Source: Physcomitrium patens (lineage: Eukaryota > Streptophyta > Bryopsida > Funariales > Funariaceae). Taken from it: a stretch of 64,000 nt of DNA. Of the stretch, positions 12,311 to 23,906 are shown piece after piece (position 1 is the stretch's first letter; every line of letters starts with the position of its first letter). A program made the position numbers and the translations under genes. The notes under the pieces were generated by a model. That model was not told the origin of the DNA, searched no databases, and was given only the letters and a program-made list of their open reading frames with translations. Location: contig NC_037273.1 in assembly GCF_000002425.4 (NCBI RefSeq), forward strand, positions 7,542,365-7,606,364, written 5' to 3'.

Positions 12311-14040
12311 AATTACTTAGAAGGTAATTATTTTTATTACATTATATTTTTTATTATTTTTATTATATTATATTTTTATTATTTTTATCTTTTGCTAATA
12401 CCACCTTATGTTTTTATTGTCGTTTATTATTTTGTAGAACTTAGAGTTGAAAAGGGAGCTTGAAAATATTTAAGAGTGAAATAGAAGAAGACTTAAGCAA
12501 GGATTTAGAATCATTTAGAGATTAGAATCAACTAGACTTATGCAAGGATTTGTCATCAAAGATAGAATTCTACTTTAAGATGGTTAACTCTCTCTCCTAT
12601 TCATTTCCTTGTTAAAGACCTATCTTAGGAGTTGAGTGATTTAATCACCCCTTCAACCCTTCATATCTATTCTTTTCATAGATAAAGAAGGATTGACTAA
12701 GTAAGCAATCATTCTTTTTTCTTGTAAATTTATTATTGGCGACAATTCTCTAGTAGTAGAAAAATTTGATCACCTTCTCTACTTACTATAATTTTCCTAT
12801 TTACAATTGTAATATAACAAAAAGGTCTTCCAATAATAATTTAAAAATTTTATTTCACCAAAAAAATAAAATAAAAATTTAAAAAAAATAAGAAAGAAGA
12901 AGAATATGGAAAAAAAAAAAAAAAAAAAAAAAATATTCAAAAGGCTATAGTCTAAAATAAATCTTCTTTTCATATTTTTTTATTTATTTTATTTATTAAA
13001 TTAATAAAATTTATGAAATAAAGAGCAAGAAGCAAGAAGAAGAAAATTAAAAATTAAGAAGAAAAAATCAAGTAAGTTTTTTAGTCTTTTTTGAATTTAT
13101 TGGAATTTATTTAATTTTAGCATATACATATGGAACAAAGAGCAAAGAATTGGAAGGTAGAATCTAGGAAGAAGAAGCAAAAGAGGTATTCATCAAATCT
13201 TTCTTTTAAGACATAAGTATAATAGAATAAATAGAATCTTCACCCTTTAATCTTACTCTTTAAACTTTAGCTTGTAATTAATTAGAGAGGTCGTCATAAA
13301 ATAGTTGGCAATGCAGTTAGATGAGTTCTTCTATAAAATGGCTTAATGCATGCAAAGAATTATTTTTTTCTAGTAAAATCTTATCAATAATTATATTTTA
13401 GATAATTTATTAATTACATTTGTATAAAAGATAAATAAAAAATAAAAATTAAAAAAATAAAAATCTCCTTACCATCATGAATATTCTTTTACTCTAATAT
13501 TGATTAGGGTCATTTCTACACAAGGTCATTCCATATAGTAGTCTAAGAAAAGGAAAGTCTTGCTTGGAATGATATTCAAGGAAGCATTCTTCATCTAAGC
13601 TATATTTTTTGTATTTTTCTTCTTTATTAGAAGGAATGTTTTTCAAGTAGGATACAAAATTTGATAAGTATAATATCTTAAAAAAATACATAGTTAATTG
13701 ATTATTATTGGCTTATTTTATTTATTTTATTTTTTTGTTAAAAATAAAATTTTAAATATTAAAACCTTTAATATATTTTTCTACTAAATTCAATAGATTT
13801 GTATTAATATAATTTTTAAATAATCTAAAAGTAATAAGAGCTACTAGATTTTTTTTTAACTTATTTATAAAAATTTAATTGATGAATATAATTTAAATAT
13901 ATCCAAAATTTTATGAGAAGAATTTGAGGATCTTTCTTAAGAAGACTTTGAAGAAGATTTAAGAGACTTGTCTTCAATCTCATTGATAGGTATTACAATT
14001 AATTTGAATAAAAAGAATATCTATTTAACTCAATAACCAA
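12311..14040. other. AT-rich stretch without recognisable genes
   Basis: It contains a 24-bp A run at 12910-12933 and otherwise low-complexity AT-rich sequence. No coding domain or element end can be recognised. Position suggests decayed retroelement sequence between copy A and the remnant starting near 14.0 kb. Confidence 0.5.
12910..12933. repeat. Poly-A run (24 bp)
   Basis: An uninterrupted run of 24 A on the plus strand. Confidence 0.95.
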
Positions 14041-14592
14041 ATATAATAGATCCATATAAAATAGAGATGGAAGAACCACCACACATATCCATTAATCCCT
14101 TGGTTCAACCAAGAGGTCTATTTATTTGAATTTTCAAAGGACTTAATAATGGTTCCATGCCTCCTAACCTTCTTATTTTTAAAAGTATAAGAAATAAAAA
14201 TTCTTTGGCTCAAATAGAAAATTTCTTACAAATACTTACAATTTATTTGATAATAGATGGCCATTATTAATTAATGCAACTTTCAACCACATTAAAAGAT
14301 GGAGCATACAAGTGGTATTCCAACCATTCATCTAATACCTTTTTGAGTTGAAAATCCTTCTAATAAACCATGACATGGCCAAAGGTTACAAAATGTGAGA
14401 TTTATGTCTCAACTTATAGAAGAGTTGACAAAGATTCAAAATCCCTTACAAACCATTATAAATCAAGCCTTTTTTTCAAAAAATTAAATTTAATAACCTT
14501 TAAAAAAAATCAATTAAAGGTTTGAAATCTACATGTAGTATCAATTATTGTAATAATAATTAAATCTAGAGTTGCAACCTTTTATACCTATC

Positions 14593-14620
14593 AATAAATA
14601 AATAAATAAATAAATAAATA
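14593..14620. repeat. AATA microsatellite
   Basis: Seven tandem AATA units. Confidence 0.9.
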
Positions 14621-15259
14621 GTACTTTACATAATCTATCTTATTTTTTAGATTTAGAAGAAGTCATTCAAGATATGATTAAAGCAACTCACAATAATGTT
14701 ACCAAATCTCTAAGATTTGATCCTTTTGTAGAAGAATCACCATTTCAAAACTTGTATCAACTCAAATAATCATAATTAAAAAAAGTTTCAAAATTCCTAC
14801 ATTTAAATTTCTTTAACAACACAAAGATGTAGATGATTCAAACTCACAAAAGCATAATTTATGAGTTAACCTAAGTAAGTTAAAGGTCAATATAACCTTT
14901 TTTCAACTATTAGAAATTTCCTTGACGGTTAAGAAGGCACTTAAAACTTGAATTTCAATGATAAATCAAAAGAAGTTTAATATAAAGAAAGATAGATGCA
15001 TATATTAAACGAGGTGAGATAAAAACAATAGAAATTGAGGTTTCTATTATAGAAAAAATTATCCTCTATAATATTATATATGGATTGAATATTATGTCTT
15101 TTCAAATCATAAAAAAATTAAGATTGAACATTATTAACTTTTCAAATTTTGTTATGAAGATTAAAGCCCATTTATACCAGTTGGATAAATAAAAATTACA
15201 AAACCTAGATTGATAGAAAAAAATATACCTTGATATATCATATCATTTGAATGTATACG

Positions 15260-15263
<4 letters not shown>

Positions 15264-15299
<36 letters not shown>
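15264..15299. repeat. Poly-T run (36 bp)
   Basis: An uninterrupted run of 36 T. It lies inside the retroelement remnant. Confidence 0.95.
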
Positions 15300-16050
15300 C
15301 CTTCCTAATTCTATAGGTGGTAGAGCTTAGTTGAGATTTTGACTCTTAATCAATAATATCATTTGTTCTTATATCACCTTTATTTGTTATGCAAGTTGGT
15401 CTTAGAATCTTTTTTTGGCTTTGAAGAAATTTGTTTTTAATTTTTTCCTCCCGTCTATTCATATCTTCTAGATAAATGAGTGCTTAGAGGCTAAGTAGTA
15501 ATCTAACCTCTAAAGGCAAAAGATAATGGCCCATGGGTTAGAAATGATTACTAACTAATCTATAGAGACTTCTTAAGGAGCTTTTTATTTTTAAAATATA
15601 GATGGATATAAAGGTAATAGAGGAGATGCATAACAATGTAATTGGTGGTCATTTTTTATAAAGTATGACCACAAGAAAGATACTAGATGTTGTGTATAAA
15701 TAGTTCTTTTTGGACATAAATGTATCAAAATATTGATGGGCTTATATTTAGTGCTAAAATATTATAGGCATGGAAAATATTGGTTTGGTAATAAATATGT
15801 TAGAAAAATTATTAATTAAATGGAATTTAGATTTTACTTATCCAATTAAACCATTGATTGTAAGGATCAATAATTGCTATATATTGGTAGCAATAAACTA
15901 TGCCAGCAAATGGATGGAAGCAAACACATTGAAGACCAATTCAGTAATAGTCACTATTAAGTTTTTGTATGAATAGATTATGACTAAGTACATCTATTTT
16001 TTAACATTGATTAATGACTAAGGCTCTAATTTTTTAAATGACATATACAT

Positions 16051-18104
16051 AAATTTGTATATAAATATTCTTCTCCTCATCTAACTAATTTTACTTTTTA
16101 TTTTTTAAATCTTTAAGTTCTTATTTCTTTTTTTAGCTACTATTTTTTTATTATCCAATTAGTCCTCCAATTGATTACTTAAGTATAATTATGACTAATA
16201 CATTTTTATTATAAAATTAATATATTTTTAGCTTGTTAATATTAATAATAATTAGATTAGATTTAAAATTATTAATAAGTATATAATATATAAATTTTAT
16301 TAATTTTTATTATTTATTGAATAAATTTGAATAAATTATTAATAGTAATTGAGATAGCTTTTATGTTATAAATGTAAATAATCAATATAACAAGTTAAAA
16401 TTTAGGATTTAGGATTTAGGATTTATATTCTAACTTCCTAAACCTTATATATTTTATTAATCAAACTATCATTTTTAAATTTTGGACTTCACCATGATGT
16501 TCAAATAAATCTAATTGGTCTAGAAACCTTATAAAACTTTCAAATCTTCTTTCATTTCTTCATAATGGCTCCTAAGGTAATAAAACTTATTTTTTATTAA
16601 TATTTTTATAAAGCTAATATCAAGTTATAATTATATTTTTTTGACTTGGTGATTTTTTATAGTAATAAAATCATCTTAAATCAATTATAAATCTCACTTT
16701 TTATAAAAATAATTAAAAAGATATGAAATTTTTTTTCATGCTTCTTCTAACTATTAACTACTATTTATAAGTTTTTTTATAAGTAATACATGTAGATAAA
16801 AATCTAATATAAATATTGGTCTTAATAATTATATAATATTTTAAAAAAAGAATTAATATAATATTTTACATTCAATACATAAATATATACCTATCTGAGT
16901 TATTTATTTTATTATTATATTATTAATAAGTTTATATATATATTATATTAAAAATAGTTTTGTAATTTTTAAATCTTTATATCTTCTAAGCTATACACTT
17001 GCTAAAGTTTTAAATGTACCATCAGAATTTGAAGCATCATAAGTAAAGAAATATACCAATGTTTTTAAAAAATTCAATAAATTTAATAAAAATCAACAAA
17101 AAAAAGTAAAAAATCAAAGACTCTATATAAAAGAATCAAAAAAAATTTTAGAACATTCTAAGTTTATCATTGGATTTTCAAACCCCCAAAATAAAGAAGT
17201 AAAATTAAATTAAAACTTAAAAACTTTTATCCAATATAAAAATCAACTTAAAAATCTAAATGACTTAACACTTAATATCTACAAATCTATACACCTTTAA
17301 AATAATTCAATAATATAATTAGAATGGATAACCTCCAAATAGATCCAAAAAAGTTTTCAAAAGTTTCAAAAATTCTTCTATAACAAAAGTTAAAATCCTA
17401 AAACCATAATTAAAATTGTTATATCTTACAAATTAAAAACATTCTAAAGCAAGTTATTCATACAATTAAAATTATAGATAACAAAAATAGAAGAATAAAT
17501 CAAGTTAAAGTCAAAGAAATAAAGACGTCAAAAAATCAAGTATATTCTTGTAATCTTAAATCTTGAATCTTTAATCTTATAATCTATACATATATCCTAA
17601 ATCTTAATCTGTAATCTTATATCTTAAATTGTGAACTCATTGATATTAGATCAAGTCAAAATTTAGAAATATAAATATAATTTAAATTGGACATAGCTTT
17701 GTAACCTTAAACATTGAATTCTTATATATCTTATGCCAAAAGTCAAAATATTAATTTCAAATTTAAAGTTGTATATCTTTTTAACTAAGATCTCATAGAA
17801 CAAAATATTTATTCTATTAGAATTACAAATATTAAAAATTAGAAAGTAGGTCAAGTAAAAATTTAAAAAATAAAGATGCCAAAAAATTAGAAACATATAC
17901 ATCTTATCTTTCAAATCTAAAATAATATATCTAATTTTAATATTCTTAAAATTACTATTTTTTTTGAATAATCATAATTTAAATTTATCTTATTTAGGAT
18001 TGTTTTTTTTTTTTTTTTCTCACTAACTTTTGAATGTACTATCTATTGATTTTAGACTTGTTTTACAAGAATCTTTTTTGAAAAGTATTGATCATTCTTT
18101 TTGA
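16051..18104. other. AT-rich stretch without recognisable genes
   Basis: Low-complexity AT-rich DNA. It includes a short telomere-like run at about 16399-16425 (TTTAGGA repeated three times) and a T run at 18003-18018. No gene or element end is seen. Any 3' UTR of the NLR gene ending at 18105 would lie at the right edge of this stretch. Confidence 0.5.
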
Positions 18105-20455
18105 CTATGATATCAAGCTTGAAGACTCTCTTGTATCAATAATTGTCAAAGATATGAGGGTGCCCAATTTTTTTGGTAATGATGTCAATCTTGGGCACCA
18201 ACTAATATTTAAGGTAGTCAAAGATATGAGGTTGCCCAATTCATTTGGTAATGATGTTAACCTTGAGTACCCTTTCATATTCAAGGTAGTCAAAGATGTG
18301 AGGTTACCTAGTTCAACTTGCAATAATGTCAATCTTGAGTACCCTCTCATATTCAAAGTAGTCAAAGATGTGAGGTTGCCTAATTCACTTGATAATGATA
18401 TCAACCTTGAGCAGTAACTTATATTTAAGCTAATCAAAGATGTGAGATTGTCCAATCCATTTGATAATGATGTCAAGCTTGAACATCGACTCATATCTAA
18501 AGTAATCAAAGATGATAAGTTGCCCAATTCCTGTGGCAATGATGTCAAGCTTAAGCACCAACTCATATTTAAGATAGTCAAAGATACCAAATTACCTAAT
18601 TCTTGAGGTAATGATGTCAAGTTTGTACACTTTTTTATATTTAAGGTAGTCATAGATGTGAGATTGCCCAATTCATTTGGCAATGATGTCAATCTTGAAT
18701 ACCCTCTTATATCAAAGGAAGTCAAAGATGTAAGTTACCTAATTCATATGGTAATGATATCAATCTTAAACACCCCTTTATATTCAAGGTAGTTAAAGAT
18801 ATGAGATTACCTAATTTATTTGGTAATGATGTCAAACTTGAGCACTCACTCATAATAAAGGTAGTCAAAGATATGAGGTTGCTAATTTTATATGGCAATG
18901 ATGTCAACCTTGAACACCCTCTTATATTTAAAGTAGTTAAAGATGAGAAGTTATACAATTCATATGGTAATGATGTCAAGTTTGTGCACGCTTCTATATT
19001 CAAGGTAGTTAAAGATATAAGGTTACCTAATTCACATGGCAATGATGTCAACTTTAAACACCAACTTACATTTAAGATAGTCAAAGATATGAGATTGCCC
19101 AATGCATTTGGTAATGATGTCAAGCTTAAATACCAACTCATATTTAAGGTAGTCAAAGTTGTAAGTTTAGCTATTTTTTGTAGCAATGATGTCAATCTTA
19201 AACACCCTCCTATATCAAAATAAGTCAAAGATGTGAGGTTGCCCATTTTGTATGGCAATGATGTCAAACTTGAGCACCCTCTTATATTCAAGGTAGTTAA
19301 AGATGTCAAGTTACCTAAATCATTTGGCAATGATGTTAAGCTTGAGCACTCACTTATAACTAAGGTAATCAAAGATGTGAGGTTTCTTAATTCATTTGAT
19401 AATGATGTCAACATTGCACATCTTTCTATATTAAAGATAGTCAAAGATGTGAGGTTGTCCAATTCATTTGGCAATGATATCAACCTCAAGCACCAATTTA
19501 TATTTAAGGTAGTCAATAATGTTAAGTTGTCCAATTCTTGTGGCAATGATGTTAAGCTTGAACACTCACTTATAACAAGAGTAGTCAAAGATGTGAAATT
19601 GCCTAATTCATTTGGCAATGATGTCAACCTTGAGCACCCTCCTATGTCTAAAGAAGTCAAAGATGTAAGATTGTCCAATTCATTTGGTAAAAATTTCAAG
19701 CTTGAGCACCTTCCTATATTCAAGGTAGTTAAAGATGTGAGGTTGTCTAATTCATTTGACAATAATATTAACCTTAAACACCCTCTTATATCCAAATAAG
19801 TCAAAGATGTGAGGTTGGCTAAATCAGATAGAAAACATGTTAAGCTTGAGCACCAACCCATATTTAAGGTAGTCAAAGATGTGAGATTACCCAATTCATT
19901 TGGTAATGATGTCAAATTCAAACACCCTCTTATATTTAAGTTTTTCAAAAAGAAAAGACTTCCTATGGATGTTGATAAAGATCTTAATCTTGTACAACCA
20001 TTTAAATTTAATAACTTCAAAGAAGTCATATACTCCAATTCATTTGGTAGCATGGTTAAGTTTGAGCATCCTTCTAAATCAAGTTCCAATAATGTAGTAA
20101 TTTTAAAGAATGAATATGGAAATTTCTTAATAAAAGAATAATTTTTCAATTGCAAGACATTTAAACTCTCAAACTTTTTCCAAACATCTTTATCATGTAG
20201 CATTGGCAATACTTTGTTTACTAATTCTTCATTTAAAATGTGTTCTTGTGGCATATCTAGTAGAAAACATTTTAAATACAGAGAATGCTTAACCAACCAA
20301 AAAAATATGCTTAATAACCTTAAAATACTTTCAGGTGTGGAAACACCAACATCACAACTTAAAAATTGAAGTGATGGAAAAGAAGCATGTCCAATTCCAT
20401 TTACATTTTTGTTGTTCATGTTGTTGTTTATGTTGTTGTAAAATAACCCCTCTAA
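18105..20455 (-). CDS. Exon 5: LRR domain of the tandem-kinase NLR
   Basis: The acceptor TGTAG precedes 20455, and the frame opens LEGLFYNN followed by the Asn-rich MNNKNVNG. A linker with SFPSLQFLSCDVG and a first hydrophobic LRR (ITTLLELDLEGCSNLTMLP) precede about 27 tandem 24-residue repeats of the form LTSLPNELGNLTSLTTLNIRGCSS. The underlying DNA is a 72-bp tandem repeat. A one-base loss near 18728-18733 shifts the frame; both halves are open and continue the repeat. The stop TAG at 18107-18105 falls within a repeat unit, so the original C-terminus may have been longer. LRR arrays of this type normally sense ligands or hold the NLR inactive. Confidence 0.85.
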
Positions 20456-20719
20456 CTACAAACCAACACAATTGAATACATAATTAGATTAGAATTTTTA
20501 TAATAGTGATGTATTTTATATTTTTATAAATCTAATTATAATGTAAAATCAAATTATTTACATAATAACTTCTCAGCAATATACATCTAAACACCACCAT
20601 ACATATATATATATATATATAATATAAAAATAAAAAAAACATCAATCTTTAAATGTTGATTTTTTTTTATTATTATTAATTTTACACATACCATTTAGAT
20701 AATAGTTTGATAAAATTAC
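20456..20719 (-). other. Intron 4 of the NLR gene
   Basis: A GTAATT donor follows AACAAG at 20720, and a TGTAG acceptor ends at 20456. The intron is 264 nt and phase 0. It contains an AT dinucleotide run near 20601-20622. Confidence 0.7.
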
Positions 20720-21788
20720 CTTGTTTGATAATCCATAAAATAGATCTATATTCAAGTTCCACATCCGAGTATATTTATACTCCATTTCAATCTCAACAAT
20801 GTTTCTACCCATGTCTTGTAGTTTTTCATGTACTCTTATAAGTCCATCTTTGTCTATTTTTACTAATGATTGATTAATTAATGTATCCAACATAAATTCC
20901 ACATCTACTTCAAATACGTCTTTTTGAATATTGGCCCACATTCACAATGCTCTTTCTTTGGACATGCCTTGTGGACATACATCATTACAAAAATAACAAC
21001 ATATGTCTAAAAATATTTTCTTCTCTTCAACTTTCAAATTATCAAAACTTGCTCTTAATATCTTCAAAATCTTATAGTTACTATTGTTTTCATCTCCATC
21101 CAACTCTCTTCTCTTTTTCAACTTTTGTAAAGCTCACTCCCAACATTTCAATCTCTTATTTTCTCTTAGAAAGGCTCCCATAACTTTTAGACTCAATAGT
21201 AGGCCATTGCAAGCTCTTACAATGTTTTTGCCGACCTCAACAACTTCATTAGGCAAATTTTCTTGGCCACAAGAATGTGTGATAAATAACTTCATACTTG
21301 ATTCTTCATCAAGTTCTTCAATATTTACAATACAAACTTCTTTACCACAATGCTTTATTATTTTTAAATCTCGAGTTGTTGCAATCAATGTACTACCATT
21401 ACTAGCAAAGATATCATCCATTAGCACAACATCTTCAATTTGACTTTGATCATTCACATTATCAAAGACCAAGATGGTTTTGTTTTCTTTTAAGAATAAT
21501 TTTAACATTTCTTGAGCTTCTTACACATCCTTTGGTTTTAATTTGACTTTGAATTGTTCTAAAATATTACAAGAAGTTGTATAACAATCACCACCACTTA
21601 CAATGCACTCGACAAAGCATGAGGCATTGTATGTCTTTTACACCAGTTAATATAGCCTTTGCTATTGTCATCTTGCCTATTCCACCCATTCCAATAAGTT
21701 ACAATGCCTTCACTTCATTTGCACATTGTTGTCTTATATAGGATAAATATTGTATTCTACCAAAAATTTCTTCTTCAAGTAAATCAAC
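20720..21788 (-). CDS. Exon 4: NB-ARC domain of the tandem-kinase NLR (broken)
   Basis: The exon opens VDLLEEEIFGRIQ. The P-loop GMGGIGKMTIAKAI lies at about 21693-21650, with Met in place of the usual Thr after the Walker A Lys. Then come RNBS-A-like CFVECIVSGGDC, Walker B ILVFDNVND (about 21480), RNBS-B GSTLIATTRD, GLPL as CNGLLLSLKVMG (about 21190), a winged-helix FLDICCYF segment and the MHD position as RVHEKLQDMGR (about 20830). Breaks are TAA at 21701-21699, TAA at 21523-21521, TGA at 21136-21134, TGA at 20944-20942, and a slip of net one base near 21630-21645 just after the P-loop. An active domain would act as an ADP/ATP switch. The family assignment is certain; function is not expected. 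Confidence 0.85.
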
Positions 21789-21990
21789 CTACAATTAGGA
21801 AATTCATCCACAAATCAACAAAGAAATAAGAATCATGCATGTGCTACATTTTATCCTAGAGTTACTAAGTTGAGCTAATAATAAGGCATCTAAGTGTCAA
21901 TGTAACATAGAAGAGTGTATATAAGTATAAAATACAATCAATACAACTAATTCAATATATGCTCTCTTTAGTTTCTAGTACAAGACTTAC
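21789..21990 (-). other. Intron 3 of the NLR gene
   Basis: A 202-nt, phase 0 intron with donor GTAAGTCTTGTACTAG and acceptor CCTAATTGTAG. It is recognisably homologous to intron 2 over both ends and in the middle (TTGTATTTTGTAC-type stretch). Confidence 0.75.
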
Positions 21991-23705
21991 CAATGGCAAT
22001 CTATTATGTAGTTGAAATCCTATCTTTTGATGACAATTGCTTTCTGATGCTCCAAACCATTGAGCATTTTCCACATCAATTCCAACCAAGTACTTTTTTT
22101 TAATAAGTCTAATCTTTTACAAATAATTGCAAACTTTGGCCGATGCATAGGATTCAACCTCCAACATTCTTTGATAAGTTCATTCAAGTCATCACAATGT
22201 GATGGTAAGTTCGGTCTTTCACCATTTTCAATTCTTTGTAATATGTCTTTTATGGTAGAAGCATCATAAAATGGATCTTTTTTTGTAAGAATCTTAGAAC
22301 ATATCATTGCAAATGAAAAAACATCAGCTTCAAAAGGACATATTATCATTGTTTGAAATCTATTTTTTAGTACCTTTGGAGCTGCATATTTAAGAGTACC
22401 ATAAATATAATTATTTTCTGTGGCTTTTGAATTTCTTCCAACTTCAATCTTAGAAATTCCGAAGTCACTTGCTTTTATAATAGCATTTTCAACAATCTTA
22501 TTCATAATCCTTGACTCCACAATATTAACCAAAATATTTCGAGGCTCTAGATCATGATGTGCAATGTGCATATCATGCAAGTAACACATTCCTTTTGCAA
22601 TTTGATGCATAATGTCAATAAGAAAATTAATAGATAATTGTTTTTTTTTCTTCCAACAAATTACTCAAATTGTTTTCCATTAATTCCATTCCAATATACA
22701 AATATTCATTTTTACATTTTGTTGTAGAAGATTCAATACTTCTATTGGCATTATTTTTTAGTGCAAAATAATATGTTATCAAGTTGGAATGGCTTATACT
22801 TGCAAGAATGTTCACTTCTTTGATAAAAAGCGAAAAAAATACAACATCTATTTTTTTAGTTGCACACAAAAGTCCCAACCACTTTAATTTATAGACTTCT
22901 CCAAAAGCTCCATGATCTATAAATTCTATAAATTCAAGACTTGGCATGTCTGTTGTGAGATACAAAGCATCCAATTCTATAATCTCTTTGTGGTAAAAGT
23001 CTTCCAACCAATGTAATAGATACTTTTTTGATCCATGATATTCAAAATCTTCGTCTTCATTTGCGTGGATTAACCTCTCTCGTGGAAAATTAACATCTTC
23101 CACTTCATCAAATGTTGCAACATCAAATGTAGCAAATGTAATGTCTTCAAATTTGTTAGAATTATGCTTTAAAAGCATATCACTTGCTATATTATAACAA
23201 CATCTTAAATTCATAAGCAATTCTCTAAAGGTCTCTTTATTATTCAATTAGTGGATAGCTTCTTCACACCACTTTAGTTTTCCACAATTCTTTACTAGAA
23301 GATAAGATTGATTTAATATAAAAAAAAATTCACTCAATAAAAGTCCAAACTCCAATCCCACATTAGTGCAAGTCATTAGGTTGTCAAAAACCTTTGTAAC
23401 ATGTTCAATGCTTTTGCACAAATTAGCACATTGGTTTCTATTCAATATGTTTTCTTTTTCCAATAAAATCTTGAATGCTCCAATATAAGCATCAGATCCT
23501 TCCCAAGCATCCCCATAAATAATTGAGGCCTTGCATACAAACTTCACATCATTAAATGTGGCCTTTGCTATAGTTGCCATGTATGTTCTATTCATAACAT
23601 CAAGCCCCATTGACTTCACTTTATTTGCCCATTGTTGTACTCTTGTTGTACTCTTTGCCAAAAAACTTGTTTTCTACCAAATTCTTCTTCAACAAGTAAA
23701 TCATT
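21991..23705 (-). CDS. Exon 3: second kinase domain of the NLR (broken)
   Basis: It opens NDLLVEEEFGRKQV, then a helical region (RVQQWANKVKSMGLDVM, SIIYGDAWEGSDAYIGAF, CANLCKSIEHVTKVFDNL). The kinase fold follows: Gly loop IDHGAFGEVYKL (about 22910), ATKKI lysine, MELMENNL hinge, catalytic loop IAHHDLEPRNILV (about 22560, HRD as HHD), ASDFGISK (about 22465), APK in place of APE, then the GERPNLPSHC C-lobe. Breaks are a T6 run at 23665-23660 one base short, TAA at 23250-23248, an A9 run at 22649-22641 one base long, and an A8 run at 22101-22094 one base short. With these counted, the exon ends in phase 0 at 21991 with CHQKIGFQLHNRLPL. In active relatives this would be a Ser/Thr kinase; here it is probably inactive. 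Confidence 0.8.
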
Positions 23706-23906
23706 CTACAATTAAAAATTCACCCATAAATTAACAAAAGAATATAAATGATAATACACATATTAAATTTTGCCCTAGTTTTACTAACTTATCATGGTAC
23801 GACATCTAACCATCACTTCAACATAGGAGAGTGTTTGCAAGTACAAAATACAATCAATCCAACATATTCATTACATAGTTTCTATAGTTTTTAGTACAAG
23901 ACTTAC
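23706..23906 (-). other. Intron 2 of the NLR gene
   Basis: A 201-nt, phase 0 intron with donor GTAAGTCTTGTACTAA after TCAAAG and acceptor TTTTAATTGTAG. The sequence matches intron 3 (21990-21789) over much of its length, which shows that one arose by copying the other. Confidence 0.75.

Larger units (their letters stand above)
14041..16050 (+). mobile_element. Remnant of a second Ty3/gypsy lineage
   Basis: Degenerate plus-strand pieces in retroelement order. A gag-like stretch at about 14270-14470 has LKDGAYKWY in the position of the usual LKGGAxxWY motif. A protease C-terminal stretch lies near 15010-15140 (EIKTIEIEVSII then YNIIYGLNIM). An integrase core at 15770-16050 has NYASKWMEANTLKTNS and FLYE, then LINDQGSNFLND. 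The last two resemble the DYATKWVEA...TDQG pattern of Tat-like plant Ty3 elements, a different clade from copies A and B. No LTR or target duplication was found. Microsatellite and poly-T insertions break it up. Confidence 0.6.

Noticed and set aside
18088..20141. Four long open frames on the plus strand across 18.1-20.1 kb
   Set aside because: They are the antisense of the 72-bp LRR repeat. Their sequence is a monotonous repeat (VVKDVRLPNSFGNDV) with no domain and no start context.
18105..20320. A regular repeat array that might suggest CRISPR or a satellite
   Set aside because: There are no spacers, the unit is 72 bp coding for LRRs, and the context is a eukaryotic gene.
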